Assembly: GCA_028015205.1 (NCBI GenBank) | Contig: CM051521.1 | Location: 106,554,513 to 106,618,512, forward strand | DNA length: 64,000 nt | Source: Mytilisepta virgata | Taxonomy: Eukaryota > Mollusca > Bivalvia > Mytilida > Mytilidae | Direction: 5' to 3' | Shown: piece by piece, positions 36,442-48,599 of the stretch | Layout: each line of letters starts with the position of its first letter | Numbering within the stretch: position 1 is the stretch's first letter | Translations under genes and position numbers: made by a program | Notes under the pieces: model-generated | Told to the model about the DNA's origin: nothing | Seen by the model: the letters and a program-made list of their open reading frames with translations, nothing else | Databases searched by the model: none

Positions 36442-37998
36442 AACTAATAGATATATTGCTCACCTGGATTCAGTTTGCCAATCAACAGCCATAAAGGCAT
36501 CTAAGAATCATAGCTCCCATTTAGGTCCATCTGACTATGTGGTTTCACTAGGAAGGTTCTGAAGTGAATTTCCCCAAATGGTCCTATCTTACAAGATGAT
36601 CTGCAGTAGTGAACATCTTGGTTACCATTTCATGTTAACAGACACACTTCTCAAAGAGGACCACATAAAGACCATTGCTGAAAATTTGGGTACAATTGGC
36701 TAAGGACCTCTGTTAAGCTAAGTTTGACTGTTTTTCAACAGTCCGGATTATTGGACATCCAAGGACAATCCTGCCAAGTTTGGTCCCAATTGGCCAAGTG
36801 CTTTCAGACAAGAAGATTTTTAATTGAATTTTCCCATAGGGTCCTATTGTTAAACTGAGTTTGACTGAGGTGTCAATCCAAAACTAATCTTAAAGAGGAT
36901 CATCTAATAACCATGGCTGCCAAGTCGGTTTCCCATTGGCCAAGCGTTTTAGACTAAAATATTTTTTAATGAATTTTTCCATAGGGTCCTATGTTAAAAT
37001 AAGTTATGGTTGCCATTATAGGTCATCGGACACAATTCTGAAAGAGGATCATCTAAGGACCATTTCTACCAAGTTTGATTCCAACTGACAAGAAGATTTT
37101 TAAATGAATTTTCCCATAGGGTCCTTTGTTCAACTATGTTCGACGAGCGAATATTTTGTTTGAAAGTCAGGGTCATCTGACACACTTCTGAAAAAGGACC
37201 ATCTAAAGACAATTGCTGCCAAGTTTGGTTCCAATTGGCTCAGTGGTTTCAGACAAGAAGATTTTTAAATGAATTTTCCCATAGGGTCCTATGTTAAACT
37301 AAGTTTTGCTGTGGTGGCCATCTTGGTTGAAAGTTCGGGTCATCAGACAAAATTATGAAAGAGGGCTTTCTAAGGACCATTGCTGATAACTTTGGTTCCA
37401 CCCAAAGACCATTCGATCAAAGTTTGGACCCAATTAGAGCAGTGGTTTCAGAGGAGAAGATCTTTAAAGGAAAGTTTATGCCTGATGCTGTCTTTAAAGG
37501 GCAAAAACTCCTATAAGGGGTAAATTAATGATTTTGGTCATGTTGACTTATTTGTAGATCTTACTTTGTTGAACATTTTTGCTGTTTATAGTTTGTCTCT
37601 ATAATAATATTCAAGATAATAACCTAAAACTGCAAATTTCCTTAAAATTAACAATTCAGTGCCAATAATCCAACAATGGGTTAACCGATTCGTCTGAAAA
37701 TTTCATGGCAGGTAGCTCTTGACCTGATGAACATCTTTACCCCATGTCAGTTTTGCTCTAAATGCTTTAATTTTTGAGATATAAGACAAAAACTGCAGTT
37801 TCTATTTATAGGCATGTTGGTTGGCAGACGCGGTCATCGGACACCTTTTTTAAACTAGACACCCTACTGATGGTTGTAGCCAAGTTTGGTTCCATTTGGC
37901 CCAGTAGTTTTAGAGGAGAAGATGTTTGTAAGGACGATGCTGAAAAGTGATGACGGACAAAAACGCCAAGCGATGAGAATAGGGTCAGGTGAGCAAAA
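36442..37998 (+). mobile_element. F1 repeat, chimeric core, long copy
   Basis: The left end keeps 'ATTGCTCACCTGG' but its first stem is eroded. 36470-37460 holds about six classical F1 units ('TTTTCCCATAGGGTCCTA'). 37495-37800 is the alternative core also found at 27211-28235 and 43421-44450 ('GGGCAAAAACTCCTATAAGG'). Then comes another F1 block and 'GGTCAGGTGAGCAAAA' with a poly-A tail. It therefore joins two core types within one pair of ends. Confidence 0.8.
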
Positions 37999-39950
37999 AA
38001 AAAAAAAAAATGACCATACAGTACAATAGAAATATTAGACAAAAGTACATTCAATTCATATTGGTTACATATATTATCTTTCTATTCTCCTTATCACCAA
38101 CTTCTGATTTCATTCAAAACTGGGACGTATTTTCCTTTTAAGATAATGTAACGATCGAAAATTTGGGGACCTTATTATTGTATTATTTTGTTTAATGAAT
38201 GAAATGGTGAACCTTTCGGATATGTTTCAAATTATACTACGATTTTAAAACTATCTTCATTTTTAATAATTATAAAGTTTTCTTGCTATAAAAGTCATAA
38301 ATATTATTAATATCAACAATGCATGTATCAAAATTAGATCAGAATATTAGGTTTCTACACATGTACAAATAATATATCAGTGAACTGATAAAGTTTCTAA
38401 ATCAATCCAGCTGTTACTACATATGTAAAAGTAGGTGAAGTATCGCATATTATTAGAAATTCCAGGAAGTACAGTGCAAAGTTCTAGTCAGGACATATGT
38501 ATATCGTGTCTTTGTTTTCAAGTTTATCTTCAAACTGCTACAAGTTCTTAAATGTTTAACCAACCCCAAACTTTGTTTTCAGTAATGTATAAAAATCTTT
38601 TTACTGCATTATGTGATCCCTTTTCTCAGGAAAAATTGAAATTTGAATAGTTCATAGACTGACAAATAAAGTTACGTGTTGAAAAAACTTCATACAAGAT
38701 TGTGAGCCAGGTGAGATAACAATTCACAATGAATTATAAATTATAATTTGAATACACTAAATGTTATATAATATGATAATCAAAAAAGAAATATACCTGT
38801 ATATAAAATCTAGGAAAAATTATTTTACATATAAAGAAAATTTACTTCCCTTACAGAAAAGAAGCTCTATATTTAAAGACATTTCAAAAACCTAATAACA
38901 TTTCTTAAAAAAAAGCTGGATAATCTCCAAGAAACCACCATGTCAAAAAACTTCTTTGAAACCCCAAAAAAGCCAAGTATATTCTTTGTAATAAAAATTC
39001 ATTATTCAATGTGTACAAAAAAAGATAACAGATTTAATACCTATTGTAGGAAACTGGAACCTATTGATTTGTTAACAAAATAGTATTGGATTTGCTTGTC
39101 TACTATTTCTATAAAACTCTTATGAAATGTCTACTGAAATCTGATTTGGCAATCAAATGGATTCACCATTATGTCATTATTTTTTCTTTCTGTTATTGTG
39201 AAAATATAAAAAACAGTTCCGTAATATGAATACTGTGTCAAATTTGCTCATAACTTGTCTAAATACACAAAATAAATTAAAATGAGAAGAATAACTGATT
39301 TTGAGAAAAAGTCTGTTATTTACTTAAAGAGTAAATAAATGAAACTTCAAAATGACTGACCATTAGCATGATACTTGCTGAATTAAATGCATGTTTTTGT
39401 AATTTTATTTTATGCAAAAATATACACCAGTCAAATATATGGATTTCAATAAAAAAGCAAGTAAAATTTATTATTTATAAACAGCTGTCAGATGAATTCC
39501 AGAAGATCTTGGAGAATTTCTTTTTTTCGGTAGTTATCTAAATAAGACACTGTCAAAAATATCATAATAAACTCTTTCACACTTAAAAAATACTTCTATT
39601 GACATAGCTAATGTAACCATGAAAAAAGATTGTATTCAATATTCAGTAGTAAAATCTTCTTAGACTTTTAAATGCAATAGATTGAAAACTGATACTATTT
39701 GTTTTGTCCTAGTATCAATAATCTCTTTAAAAAAAGTCTTGACAGATATTATCTACATGTATATAATTGACATGCCCATTTAACTACCTATTTAAGCATT
39801 AAAAAAGTTCATCCCTGCCAAAGTTCTTTGACATAATTTAAATTTTTTGCAAGAACTCTAAAATTTTAATACCTGAAGAAGTAATGTTTCAACATTATCG
39901 TACATATTCTAATTTTGAGGTTTAGAAAAGTCTGAATCTGAAAAATTCTG

Positions 39951-40718
39951 TTAAGGATGTACACCTCTGAGGAGCCAAAAATTTCTAGAATTAAAACTTT
40001 TCTTTCTTACCTGATTTTTGGGTTTATATGACTGTAAGAAAGTAATTTATGAAGAAAAAATATATGGCGGTGCACTTCCTTTTTTTGCTACGGTCATTTG
40101 AAAGTACCCCATTTTTTATGATTTTCCCATTTTTCATCAATTTTTGGTCTATTATCATGAAAGCAATCACAGTTCCACAATTAAACTTTTTTTCATACTT
40201 TCCCTAAAGATGAAGTGGACCGATCTGAATAAATTTAACTTAAAAAAACTATAGGTAGGTGTTAATATAAGAAAGTTTTATAAAATTTTGTTGTTTTTTC
40301 GTGCCAAAATGACCATGCAGTCAATTTAGTAAATTTGGGGTTTTTCTCATTTTTGTTTGGAATAAAGAGCTTTTAATTTCAACTTCTTTGTTATAAATGA
40401 TTGAAAAAATACATATTAAAGAATTTTAAAAAGAAACAATTGATATGGGATGTACATATTTTTGGTAAAATCATTTCTTTGTACCCCTCACCCATTTTCT
40501 CAACACTTTGGCTGATGAAACTGACCAGATTTGTTATAAAATTTGAAAATTTTATTACTCAAAAACTACTTATTGTAAATACATAATTTTTTCACAGTTT
40601 AGTTGGATAATAATATTTTTTAAATTCATTAATATTTTCTACTTGTATCACATGTTTTGGAAATAATTCACGAATGAGATTTCAACGAGACTGAAACAAC
40701 TGAAGAATACATCCTTAA
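39951..40718. mobile_element. TTAA-flanked element (760 bp)
   Basis: TTAAGGATGTA (39951-39961) and TACATCCTTAA (40708-40718) are perfect inverted ends that include TTAA on both sides. The terminal repeat is short (7 bp plus TTAA). The interior is AT-rich; a 61-codon frame inside it resembles no transposase. The TTAA suggests a piggyBac-type non-autonomous element. Confidence 0.72.
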
Positions 40719-40964
40719 ATTAACTTATTTGTACAAAATACAATTTATTTGTTCATGCCTTAGAAACAGGCAGAAATATGAGGTTTTTCTCATCTCTAAG
40801 GTGAGTAAGACAAGGGTACCAGATGATATTATGCTACTTGCAAAAATCGAAAAAAAAGTTTTACACCCTCTCTTTGGTTGACACGATGACAATGGATGCC
40901 AATAGCTCACATGGTAAAATATCCCAAACTTTCTATCATCTAAAAGTAGGGCATGGTAACTCAC

Positions 40965-41244
40965 CTGGGTATGGTCGATTCCTCCCAGATGACTGAACGC
41001 TTGACCTCTGCCCTCCGTCATTTGGTATTTCCAATAACCTTTCAATCATCATCATTTTTTGTTGGCGAGCCTTTAATCTTCCCTTAGTTAATCGTTGCTT
41101 AGCTGCCATACATCGGATATGGTCATCAAAGATAAACCTCCCAGACAAAAGAGGAAGTGGTCTTGCATGCTGGGAACTTGGAGGTTTGTGTATTGTAATG
41201 TGGAGAGATCGACTGTCATCCTTGTCACCAGTTACTTCCACATC
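40965..41244 (-). CDS. CLEC16A: CLEC16A homologue, penultimate exon
   Basis: 280 nt in the minus strand, acceptor TTATCTTTTAG before GATGTGGAA, donor CCCAG before GTGAGT. It encodes DVEVTGDKDDSRSLHITIHK... through FIFDDHIRCMAAKQRLTKGR and ends in RPYP plus one base. It aligns well with human CLEC16A in the segment where the human protein has a similar 'DDSR-LNITIHKP' block and a 'FSDHIRCIIAKQRLAKGR' block. It enters in phase 0 and leaves in phase 1, matching both neighbours. This part belongs to the conserved domain downstream of the FPL region. Confidence 0.92.
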
Positions 41245-41448
41245 CTAAAAGATAAAGTTGTGACATGCTTCAATCTATATAAATATTTTAGTTTGATAAA
41301 ACTACTTTTTGATGGGAGGGAGGAGAAGGTCTATTTAAAAGTCCGGCATACAAATGACACATGGCATGACAACCATTTTTTTTTCGTACAGTAATGCTGA
41401 ACTACATTTTCCAACAGGAACATGGATTTTTCTTCACCAACTACATGT

Positions 41449-41800
41449 AGAGGCTCTCAAGAGCCTGTATTGCTCACCTGGATTTAACTTTTCACCTTGA
41501 ACAGGACTAAAAATTGAAGTGTTGCAGTCAATTTGGCTGGTTTTTCTATAAGGTTCTATGTTAAACTAAGTTTGGCTGTGGCAGCCATCTTAGTTGACAG
41601 CCCAGGTCAATGGACACATTTCTAAAAGAGAACCATCTAAGGACCATTATTGCTAAGTCTTGTTTCAATTGGCTAATTGGTTTCAGACAAGAAGAATTTT
41701 AAATGAATTTTCCCATAGGGTCCTATATGAAACTAATTTCAGATGTGGTGGCAATGCTGCCAACATTAGTTTCAATTGCCTGACTTTTTACATGGACTCC
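41449..41800 (+). mobile_element. F1 repeat, 3'-truncated copy in intron
   Basis: Left stem AGGCTCTCAAGAGCCT and 'ATTGCTCACCTGG', then about two F1 units ('GGTTCTATGTTAAACTAAGT', 'AGACAAGAAGAATTTTAAAT'), stopping near 41800 without the right hairpin. It is about 205 bp upstream (on the gene strand) of the exon at 40965-41244. Confidence 0.75.
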
Positions 41801-42238
41801 CTCTTAAATGATACAATGGAAAAAAATCAGAAGAAGAAATTCACATCTTCATTATTTTTATTATGAAACTAATAAAGGAAAGAAACAGAACTATTCTGAT
41901 TCATGAAATCCTGGTCTAAATCAAAATCCTTAATCCAGGACTGAAAAATACTGACCTTTAAATTGAAACTAAAATGAAAAAAAAAACAAACTTGTTTTTA
42001 TTAAAATGCTTACCTACACAAAAATTTCAAATTTCACATTTGATACAGTAGTGAGTTTGTAATCTTTATCTACTTTTTAATCTAGTATTTGTGAAATTTC
42101 TCTATAAGAAAGCATTAAGGATGAAATTTCAAATTTTTGTTTGTTACAACATGATGCTATCTTCAGTTACTAGAAAATGTTTAAATATTTTTTGGCTTTT
42201 ATTTTTTCTTTCTTTTGAGAGGACTATAAATATTTTAC

Positions 42239-42347
42239 CTGTAAGAATCCTGAAAATCTGACAACACCCCATCCTAATCTCTTAGTGTCTGGTTCGACCA
42301 ATATTAACTGTATACTATCTATTACCAAGAAACGACGTTCCATCTTC
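42239..42347 (-). CDS. CLEC16A: CLEC16A homologue, exon
   Basis: 109 nt. It encodes (R)KMERRFLVIDSIQLILVEP... to GWGVVRFSGFLQ, matching the human CLEC16A segment that has 'LVEPDVSRLGWGVVKFAGLLQ'. The donor is CAG before GTAAAA. The acceptor is a NAGNAG (TAGCAG). Using the second AG gives the same length as the human protein; using the first (start at 42350) adds one Ser. Phase 2 in and phase 0 out agree with the neighbours. Confidence 0.9.
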
Positions 42348-43420
42348 CTGCTACAATTCAAAGAATAGAAATAGTTTTCAAAACTGAAAATGGGACTAAA
42401 AATTAAAGAATGTTCTGATATACAAAACTTTCTGTTTTTTTTATGTTCCACTTGACCACTTGGGGTTCCAAAATTTATGACAATGTTCTACAAATTAAAC
42501 ACTTTTTTTTAAATAACCAGACAGAAATGGATAATTTTGTTCAATTGATAGATACACATATTATGTCATATGCTTACTGGACCAATGACAAATTAAAATT
42601 CTTTGTAAGACCAAGAAGCCTTCTAAACTTTGGCATACAGAGTTTTTAAAATTAATAAAAAAATACTAAACAATTAGCTCGGGTTCTACATATGTGAACC
42701 CCTTTTGCTTTAACTGAAATAAATTATATATTAAGCAGTATCACATTATTTATCATGAAATCTGTCATAATGAAATTGACTGAATTAGTTTCTGTTTGAG
42801 TTTGTACATTAAAATGTCTGTTTTGTCAGGCAGGCTAAATAGTAATATACTGTGTATTAACTCAGTGTTTCCAAGAATTCCTTATTAGTTGAATCTCCCC
42901 AACAACCTACTACAATTTCTTTTCAAATTCTATTTAACTTACAGCTTAAAGCCATTCAGTTCATAAAACAAGATTAATTGATCAATATGGTAGTGCAGTA
43001 TCAAAGGATATTGTTAATAAGACTGAAAATTGTGATGACTTATTACAACAGATGTGACAATCTTTTCAAAGAAAATCTTTACTGCAGTATTTGTATTTTA
43101 TAATTTTCCAGTAAAAAATTCAGTATAAAACATTTTTTTTCAAATCTTTTTTCAAAATAATTTCACCTGAGTTGATTCCACTGCTAGTGGCTTCAAGTCC
43201 TTGAAATTTCCTCTTATCAATGGTCACTGCTTCCCCTGACATAATTTTAAGATATTTAAACTCTATAAAATTTATCTTACTAAGCTATTTACCAAATAAA
43301 CTCTCAAAGGCAAAGATGATCTCAGTTCAGTTTTATTTTGCAATGTTTTATTGATTCTGGGGATCAAATTCAAACTTTTTCTAAAGTGTCCAAATTTCAC
43401 TTCAAAATACAGCTTGTGAG

Positions 43421-44450
43421 ACAAGAGCCTCCCAAGAGCCTGAATTACTGACTTGTTATTTTTTGTGTAGATCTTGTATCAATGATTATTTGTCACCTTA
43501 ATATTGACTTGTACAGCTAAAATATAGAATCCTGAACCCAAATATACCTGGTTGCTAGGGACTTTTTCATTAGTTGCTATGGATTTTTTCAATGACCTTG
43601 ACCCTTGAGCCTCCATATTGACTTGTAAAGCTATATTATATGGTCCTGAATCTAAATATATATGGTTACTATGGACTTTTTCAATGACCTTGACTCTTGA
43701 CCTTTCTTTTTGACCTGTACAGGTAAATTATAGGGTCCTTAACCCAAATATACTGGTATATGGTTGCTGGGGACTTTTTCATTGGTTGCTATGGACTTTT
43801 TCAACGACCTTGACACTCCATTTTACTTGTACAGCTACCATTTAATTTATTCCAAGTTATGCTCTAAACATCTGTGACAATATGTCAGACCATTATTTTT
43901 ACTGATACGGTTTACATGAACATAATCTTTCGAGAGAAAAAATCCTATAGGGTCAATTAAAAATTTCGGTCATGTTGACTGATTTGTAGATCTTACTTTG
44001 ATAAACATTTTTGCTGTTTACAGTTTGTCTTTATCTACAATAATATTCAAGATAATAATATAAAACTGCAAAATTTCCTTAAAATTAACAATTCAAGGGC
44101 AATAACCCAACCAAAGGTTGACCAATTCATCTGAAAATTTCATGGCAGGTAGATCTTGACCATTCTTACCCCATGTCACTTTTGCTCTAAATGCTTTAGT
44201 TTTTTAGATACATGTATAAGCCAAAAACTGCACTTGACCCCTATGTTCTATTTTTAGCCACGGTGGCCATGTTTCTCGACGGTTAACAAAATAAAACACA
44301 CATTTCATACTAGATACCATAATGATCCACTTAAGATTGGCCGAAAATGGTTCAGTAGTTTCAGAGGAGAAGATCTTTGAAAAAGTTTACGATGGATGAC
44401 GGATGCCAAGTGATAGCAAAAGCTCATGTCCTTTTAGGACAGGTGAGCTA
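43421..44450 (+). mobile_element. F1-ended repeat with alternative core
   Basis: Left end 'AAGAGCCTCCCAAGAGCCTG', right end 'TTTTAGGACAGGTGAGCTA'. The core is closely similar to 27211-28235: 'GGTTGCTAGGGACTTTTTCA' units, 'TTACTTTGATAAACATTTTT', 'TTGACCAATTCATCTGAAAA'. Intronic in the CLEC16A homologue. Confidence 0.8.
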
Positions 44451-45062
44451 AGGCAATATCACCTTGAAAGGAATGGTGTCATTAGGAAGCAAAATACCAC
44501 CATATCTAAGTTATAAACTTAAACCAAATAAGGATTCAACACAAACTATAGGAAGCAAAATACCACATATGAGTAGCTTAACACAAATTAGGATTCATCA
44601 CATACTCTACATTTGGGGTTGGGGAAATAATTAAATCTCTGTTTCCTTCAACATTGTGCCCTCTGATAAGTTTGTATTTCCCTATCATATTAATTAATTC
44701 CAAGTATTCCCTAGGGATAATATTTCTCATGATGACCTGGCAGAACTGATATTACAAGTCTCACCTTTTAATTAAAGTGCTCATCAAAAAGAATTAAATT
44801 ATTGATAATGATGTTTATCATGTTTTATATCTAGAAAACTTATCCAAGCATGAAATGAAATTGTTTTACATGGAAAAAGTTTTTATTTGCAAATATTTAG
44901 TAGTTCCTGGAAGACAAATCATTACACAAGTCAATAAAATGTTATTTTTTAAAAAGGATGAATTCTTGTAAAGATCAATACTTGTCTTGTTTGTATAATT
45001 ATTTCTGCTAATGTTTTGGAATTCTTTCTCAAATATGAGTCAATGGCAATTTTGATTAAAAC

Positions 45063-45575
45063 TAGAGGCTTCCAGGAGCCTGTATTGCTCACCTGGACTA
45101 TGTCCATCTTGACTGGCAACCTGTCAAGTTCCAACCCGCTTACTGTTTCAAACAAAAAGATCTTTCAGTGATTTTTCCACTCAGGTCCTATGTTAAACAC
45201 TGTTCGGCTTCGGCAGTCATCTTGGATGACGGGTGGGGTCATAGGATATAATTCTGAAAGAGGACACCTAAGGACCATTGCTGTTAAGTTTTGTTCCAAT
45301 TGGCCAAGTGGTTTCAGACAAGAATATCTTTAATTAAATTTCCCATATGGTCCTATGTTAAACTATGTTCGGCTCTAGCGGCCATTTTGGATGACGAGCT
45401 GGGTCATCGGATATAATTTTCAAAGAGGACCACCTAAGGACTATTGCTGTTAAGTTTTGTTCCAATTGGCCCAGTGGTTTCAGAGGAGAAGATCTTTAAA
45501 GGAAAGTTTACGACGACAACGGATGCCAAGTGATGGCAATAGCTCACATGGACCTTTGGGCCAGGTCAGCTAAAA
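45063..45575 (+). mobile_element. F1 repeat, full-length short copy
   Basis: Left end 'AGAGGCTTCCAGGAGCCT' and 'ATTGCTCACCTGG'. Two to three units with 'GGTCCTATGTTAAAC' and 'GTTTCAGACAAGAA' follow. The right end is 'AGCTCACATGGACC'/'GGGCCAGGTCAGCT', then AAAA. Same subfamily as 53266-54261: both begin with the phrase 'CTATGTCCATCTTGA' after the left end. Confidence 0.82.
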
Positions 45576-45746
45576 AAGTATACACAGATCTAATGACTAC
45601 ATTCCATATGATCAGCAACATTTCCTAAGACCCTGAACAGTGAAAATACAGCTTAAGTCGTCTATGTTAATTTTATGTAGCTGACCCCATTTCTACGTTT
45701 TTTTGTCATGATACTGTTCTTGATGGACAGAATGTATAATAATTAC

Positions 45747-45789
45747 CTTTCTTTTGAGACAACTGTACATGCTATGAGATCACTGTTAT
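45747..45789 (-). CDS. CLEC16A: CLEC16A homologue, 43-nt microexon
   Basis: Acceptor TTATCAACAG before ATAACAGTG, donor AAAG before GTAATT. With one base from the exon upstream it reads N-N-S-D-L-I-A-C-T-V-V-S-K-E, nearly identical to the human CLEC16A stretch NNSDLIACTVITKD. Both flanking phases fit, which makes this small exon secure in spite of its size. Confidence 0.9.
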
Positions 45790-46621
45790 CTGTTGATAAA
45801 AAACAAACACATGCAGATATTAATTAACATTCATATTTTTGAGTATTAATTTTTTTGGTTAAAAACCTGTGACTGAAACCTTTGTGCTAGTATCCCAGGT
45901 AAATAAAATTGGTATAATTTAAATATATATATTAAGATTACAGTGAATAAAGATAAAATATTTTGAACTATAACAAAAAGTTTTAAATTTTAAAGTTCAG
46001 GTAACAGGCAAAAGTGAAACCCACAGAAAAATTTGAATTCTTAAGTAAAATTTATGTCTAATTTAATAAAAACAATAGTAGTTTATGTTTAAATTGTTTT
46101 TGTTTTATGACAACTATCACTTTGACCTTTGAACTTTTTTCCCAGAATACTGACAATATCAAGATGTATGTTTATCTAATCAGATATCTATTAGGTGTGT
46201 AAAGGTACATTATTATGCAGACAGGATCAAGTGTTGTCCTAATGCTGCAATACATGAACCATTTTTTATACGATTTATTATTATAAAGAAATATGATATG
46301 AAAATGTGTTTTATATGGCAAATAATATGGAAATATGCAGAAATATGTCATCTTTTCAAAAATATTTAACATCTTATCTTTCTTTGTGAATCAGACTGAG
46401 ATAATTTTAATTCACCTCTTAACACTATTAACAATAGGCTACCCATGCCCTGGCTGCTGCAAAAAGGGCTCAAATGGAGGGCTTTATGGTTGTTTGTGTG
46501 TGTCAATGTGGTATCTTGATGAATTAATAAAAAAAAAAAATTTGGATATATATGCTTAAAAAAAAAAGATACGCCTAGCCCATTTTTCCTCATTTTTTAT
46601 TTGAACGGTATTGTATGTTTA

Positions 46622-46851
46622 TTTAGTTGGGGTTTTATGCCATTTTCAGCACATTTGGCTATATCGCAGCAACAAATTTTTATTGGTGGAGGAAGCTGGA
46701 GTACCCAATCAGAGAGAACCACCGACCTGTGGTAGGAAAATTGGCAATCCTTGTCAATTAAGATCGGTGTCGAACACATTCAGTGTTGACAGGGTAGTGA
46801 TCATTAGTAGTCATGACAGACTACCTAGACCACTTGGCCACCAAGACCCCC
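46622..46851 (-). mobile_element. tRNA-derived SINE, older copy
   Basis: On the minus strand it begins with a GGGGGTCTTGGTGGCCAAGTGG-like tRNA A-box region and ends with 'AAAACCCCAACTAAAT'. It shares with the copy at 48335-48599 the central block around 'GTACTCCAGCTTCCTCCACC'. The B-box is decayed, and no clear target duplication is seen. Confidence 0.82.
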
Positions 46852-47029
46852 TGAACGGGATCGTTGTTTCTGTAAATCTTACATGTTTTTAATGTCATTA
46901 TGTAAGGACAAAAGAAATTCATTAAGGGTTTTAAATGTGTGACTGGTCATTACTTTTCCCAAAATCACCAACACACACAAGTTTATCAATTTCGCACACT
47001 TTTCGCATGAAACCAAAATCTAAAGTCTT

Positions 47030-47960
47030 TAAAATCCTGGGGTTCTTGGTTTCAAAATCAGTTGCACATGCAGACACTCAACGAGCCAAGTGATGCCACT
47101 TCTGAATGAAGACCAACGCAACAAAGCAATTGGTTGGTTACAAGCAGGTGAATCCCAGACAGATGTAGTCAGGCTGCTGAATGTTTCCCAGTGTACCATC
47201 TCTCGCCTTTGGGATAGGTATGGACAGTGAGGTTCAACAGGTGACCACACCTGCCCAGGATCGTCATATCTGGTTATGTCATTTGCGGGAACTGTTCACA
47301 ACAGCGACCTCTACTGTAGCAGCAATTTCTGGACAGCATAGAATCTCAGACCACAGTCCATAACCGCCTATGTGATGCCGGAATACGAGCTATAAGTCAA
47401 GTTGGAGCTGTTGTTTGGTCACACCGACACAGTCAAATCCAACTTCAATGGGCTCAGACACACAGGGTATGGCCACAGCAACGCTGGAGAACACTTTGGT
47501 TCAGCAGTTCCTGTTGCAAGGTGATACCGACGATGAAATGAGCGCTTAGCCGATAACTGCATCCAAAAAGTCAACAGATTTGGTGGTGGAGTGTAACAAT
47601 GTTGACTGCGATATCGCATACTGGAAAGACAGTGTTGATGCACATTCAAGGAAATTTGACAGCCCAGCGGTATTGTGATGAAATCCTGCAGCCAAACATT
47701 CTACTGTTAATGCAGCAGAATGGCAATGACAACCACATTCCTGATGGGTAACAACATTGCTGTGCTTCCTTGGCCGTCCAAATCACCTGATCTCAACCCC
47801 ATTGAGCATTTTTGGAAAGACTTAGACAGATGTGTCTGGCAACGGCATCCACAGCTTCAATCCTTACAACAACTTGTTCATGCATTACAAGATGAGTGGA
47901 ACAAAATCCCCAACAGGTGATTTGGAATTTGATTTTGTCAATGGGGTGGTGCTGTCAGTC
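47030..47960 (+). pseudogene. Tc1-type transposase relic
   Basis: A broken transposase gene with several stops and frame changes. Recognisable in order: an N-terminal helix-turn-helix ('QRNKAIGWLQAGESQTDVVR', 'VSQCTISRLWDRY'), a mid segment like 'HTGKTVLMHIQGNLTAQRY', a decayed DN of the second catalytic site, and a C-terminal 'VLPWPSKSPDLNPIEHFW' holding the Glu-region motif of Tc1/mariner DDE enzymes. Terminal inverted repeats are not recognised. It lies in a CLEC16A intron between two SINEs and is not functional. Confidence 0.88.
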
Positions 47961-48334
47961 TGTTATTGATGCTTGTGGTGGACATACGAGGTATTGAACC
48001 ATACCTGCCAACCCTCCCGGTTTGTGCTATAGTGACCTTGAACTTTGAATGTTCAATGAACTTTCCATGGAAATGAACATTTGAAGGTTAATTTGAGTTC
48101 TCATTTATCCATCTACTCATTACTCATTATTATCCTTGAATTTGTTTGTTTTTATATCTCCCCAAAATTTCACTATGCGTTTCTTTTTTTGGAAGAGTAC
48201 ATATGATGTCAGCAGAGCCATATATTTGGCATGAGAATTATAACTTTCCAGACGATAGGGATAAAAACCAACAAAGTGACAGGTTGGGTTAATTTTTTTT
48301 CTTCTAAAAAATCATCATTTATTAGAATCAGAAA

Positions 48335-48599
48335 GGGGGCCTCGGTGGCCGAGTGGTCTAGGTAGTTTGTCATGACTACCAATGATCACTAGCCTGTCAA
48401 CACTGCAGTTGTGAGTTCGAATCTCACCTGTGGCGGGGTGTGTTCGACTCCCACCTTAATTGACAAGGATTGACAATTTTCCTACCAAAGGTCGGTGGTT
48501 CTCTCCGGGTACTCCGGCTTCCTCCACCAATTAAAACTGGCCACTGCGAAATAGCCAAATGTGCTGAGAACGGCGTTAAACCCCAACTAAACAAACAAA
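48335..48599 (+). mobile_element. tRNA-derived SINE with target duplication
   Basis: 265 bp. The tRNA-Leu/Ser-like head has A-box TGGCCGAGTGG (48346-48356) and B-box GTTCGAATC (48415-48423). A central conserved block contains CCGGGTACTCCGGCTTCC, and the tail is GGCGTTAAACCCC followed by AAAC repeats. A perfect 12-bp duplication TAGAATCAGAAA flanks it (48323-48334 and 48600-48611). The body resembles the V-SINE/RUDI group described in molluscs, an assignment from memory. It would be moved by a LINE that is not in this window. Confidence 0.9.

Larger units (their letters stand above)
31365..40964 (-). other. CLEC16A last intron, 9.6 kb, repeat-rich
   Basis: GT-AG intron on the minus strand between exons 40965-41244 and 30388-31364. 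It contains F1 copies (31628-32240, 36442-37998), an inverted F1 pair (34412-34629), an F2 element (32689-33039), a tandem duplication (32310-33610) and a TTAA-flanked element (39951-40718). About 35590-35790 looks like a fragment of the 60790-61825 family ('AATGAACCATGAAAATGAA'). I see no additional exon. Confidence 0.75.

Noticed and set aside
48335..48430. Functional tRNA-Leu or tRNA-Ser gene
   Set aside because: It has A and B boxes, but the body continues into a SINE core and tail with a target duplication, and a second copy exists at 46622-46851.
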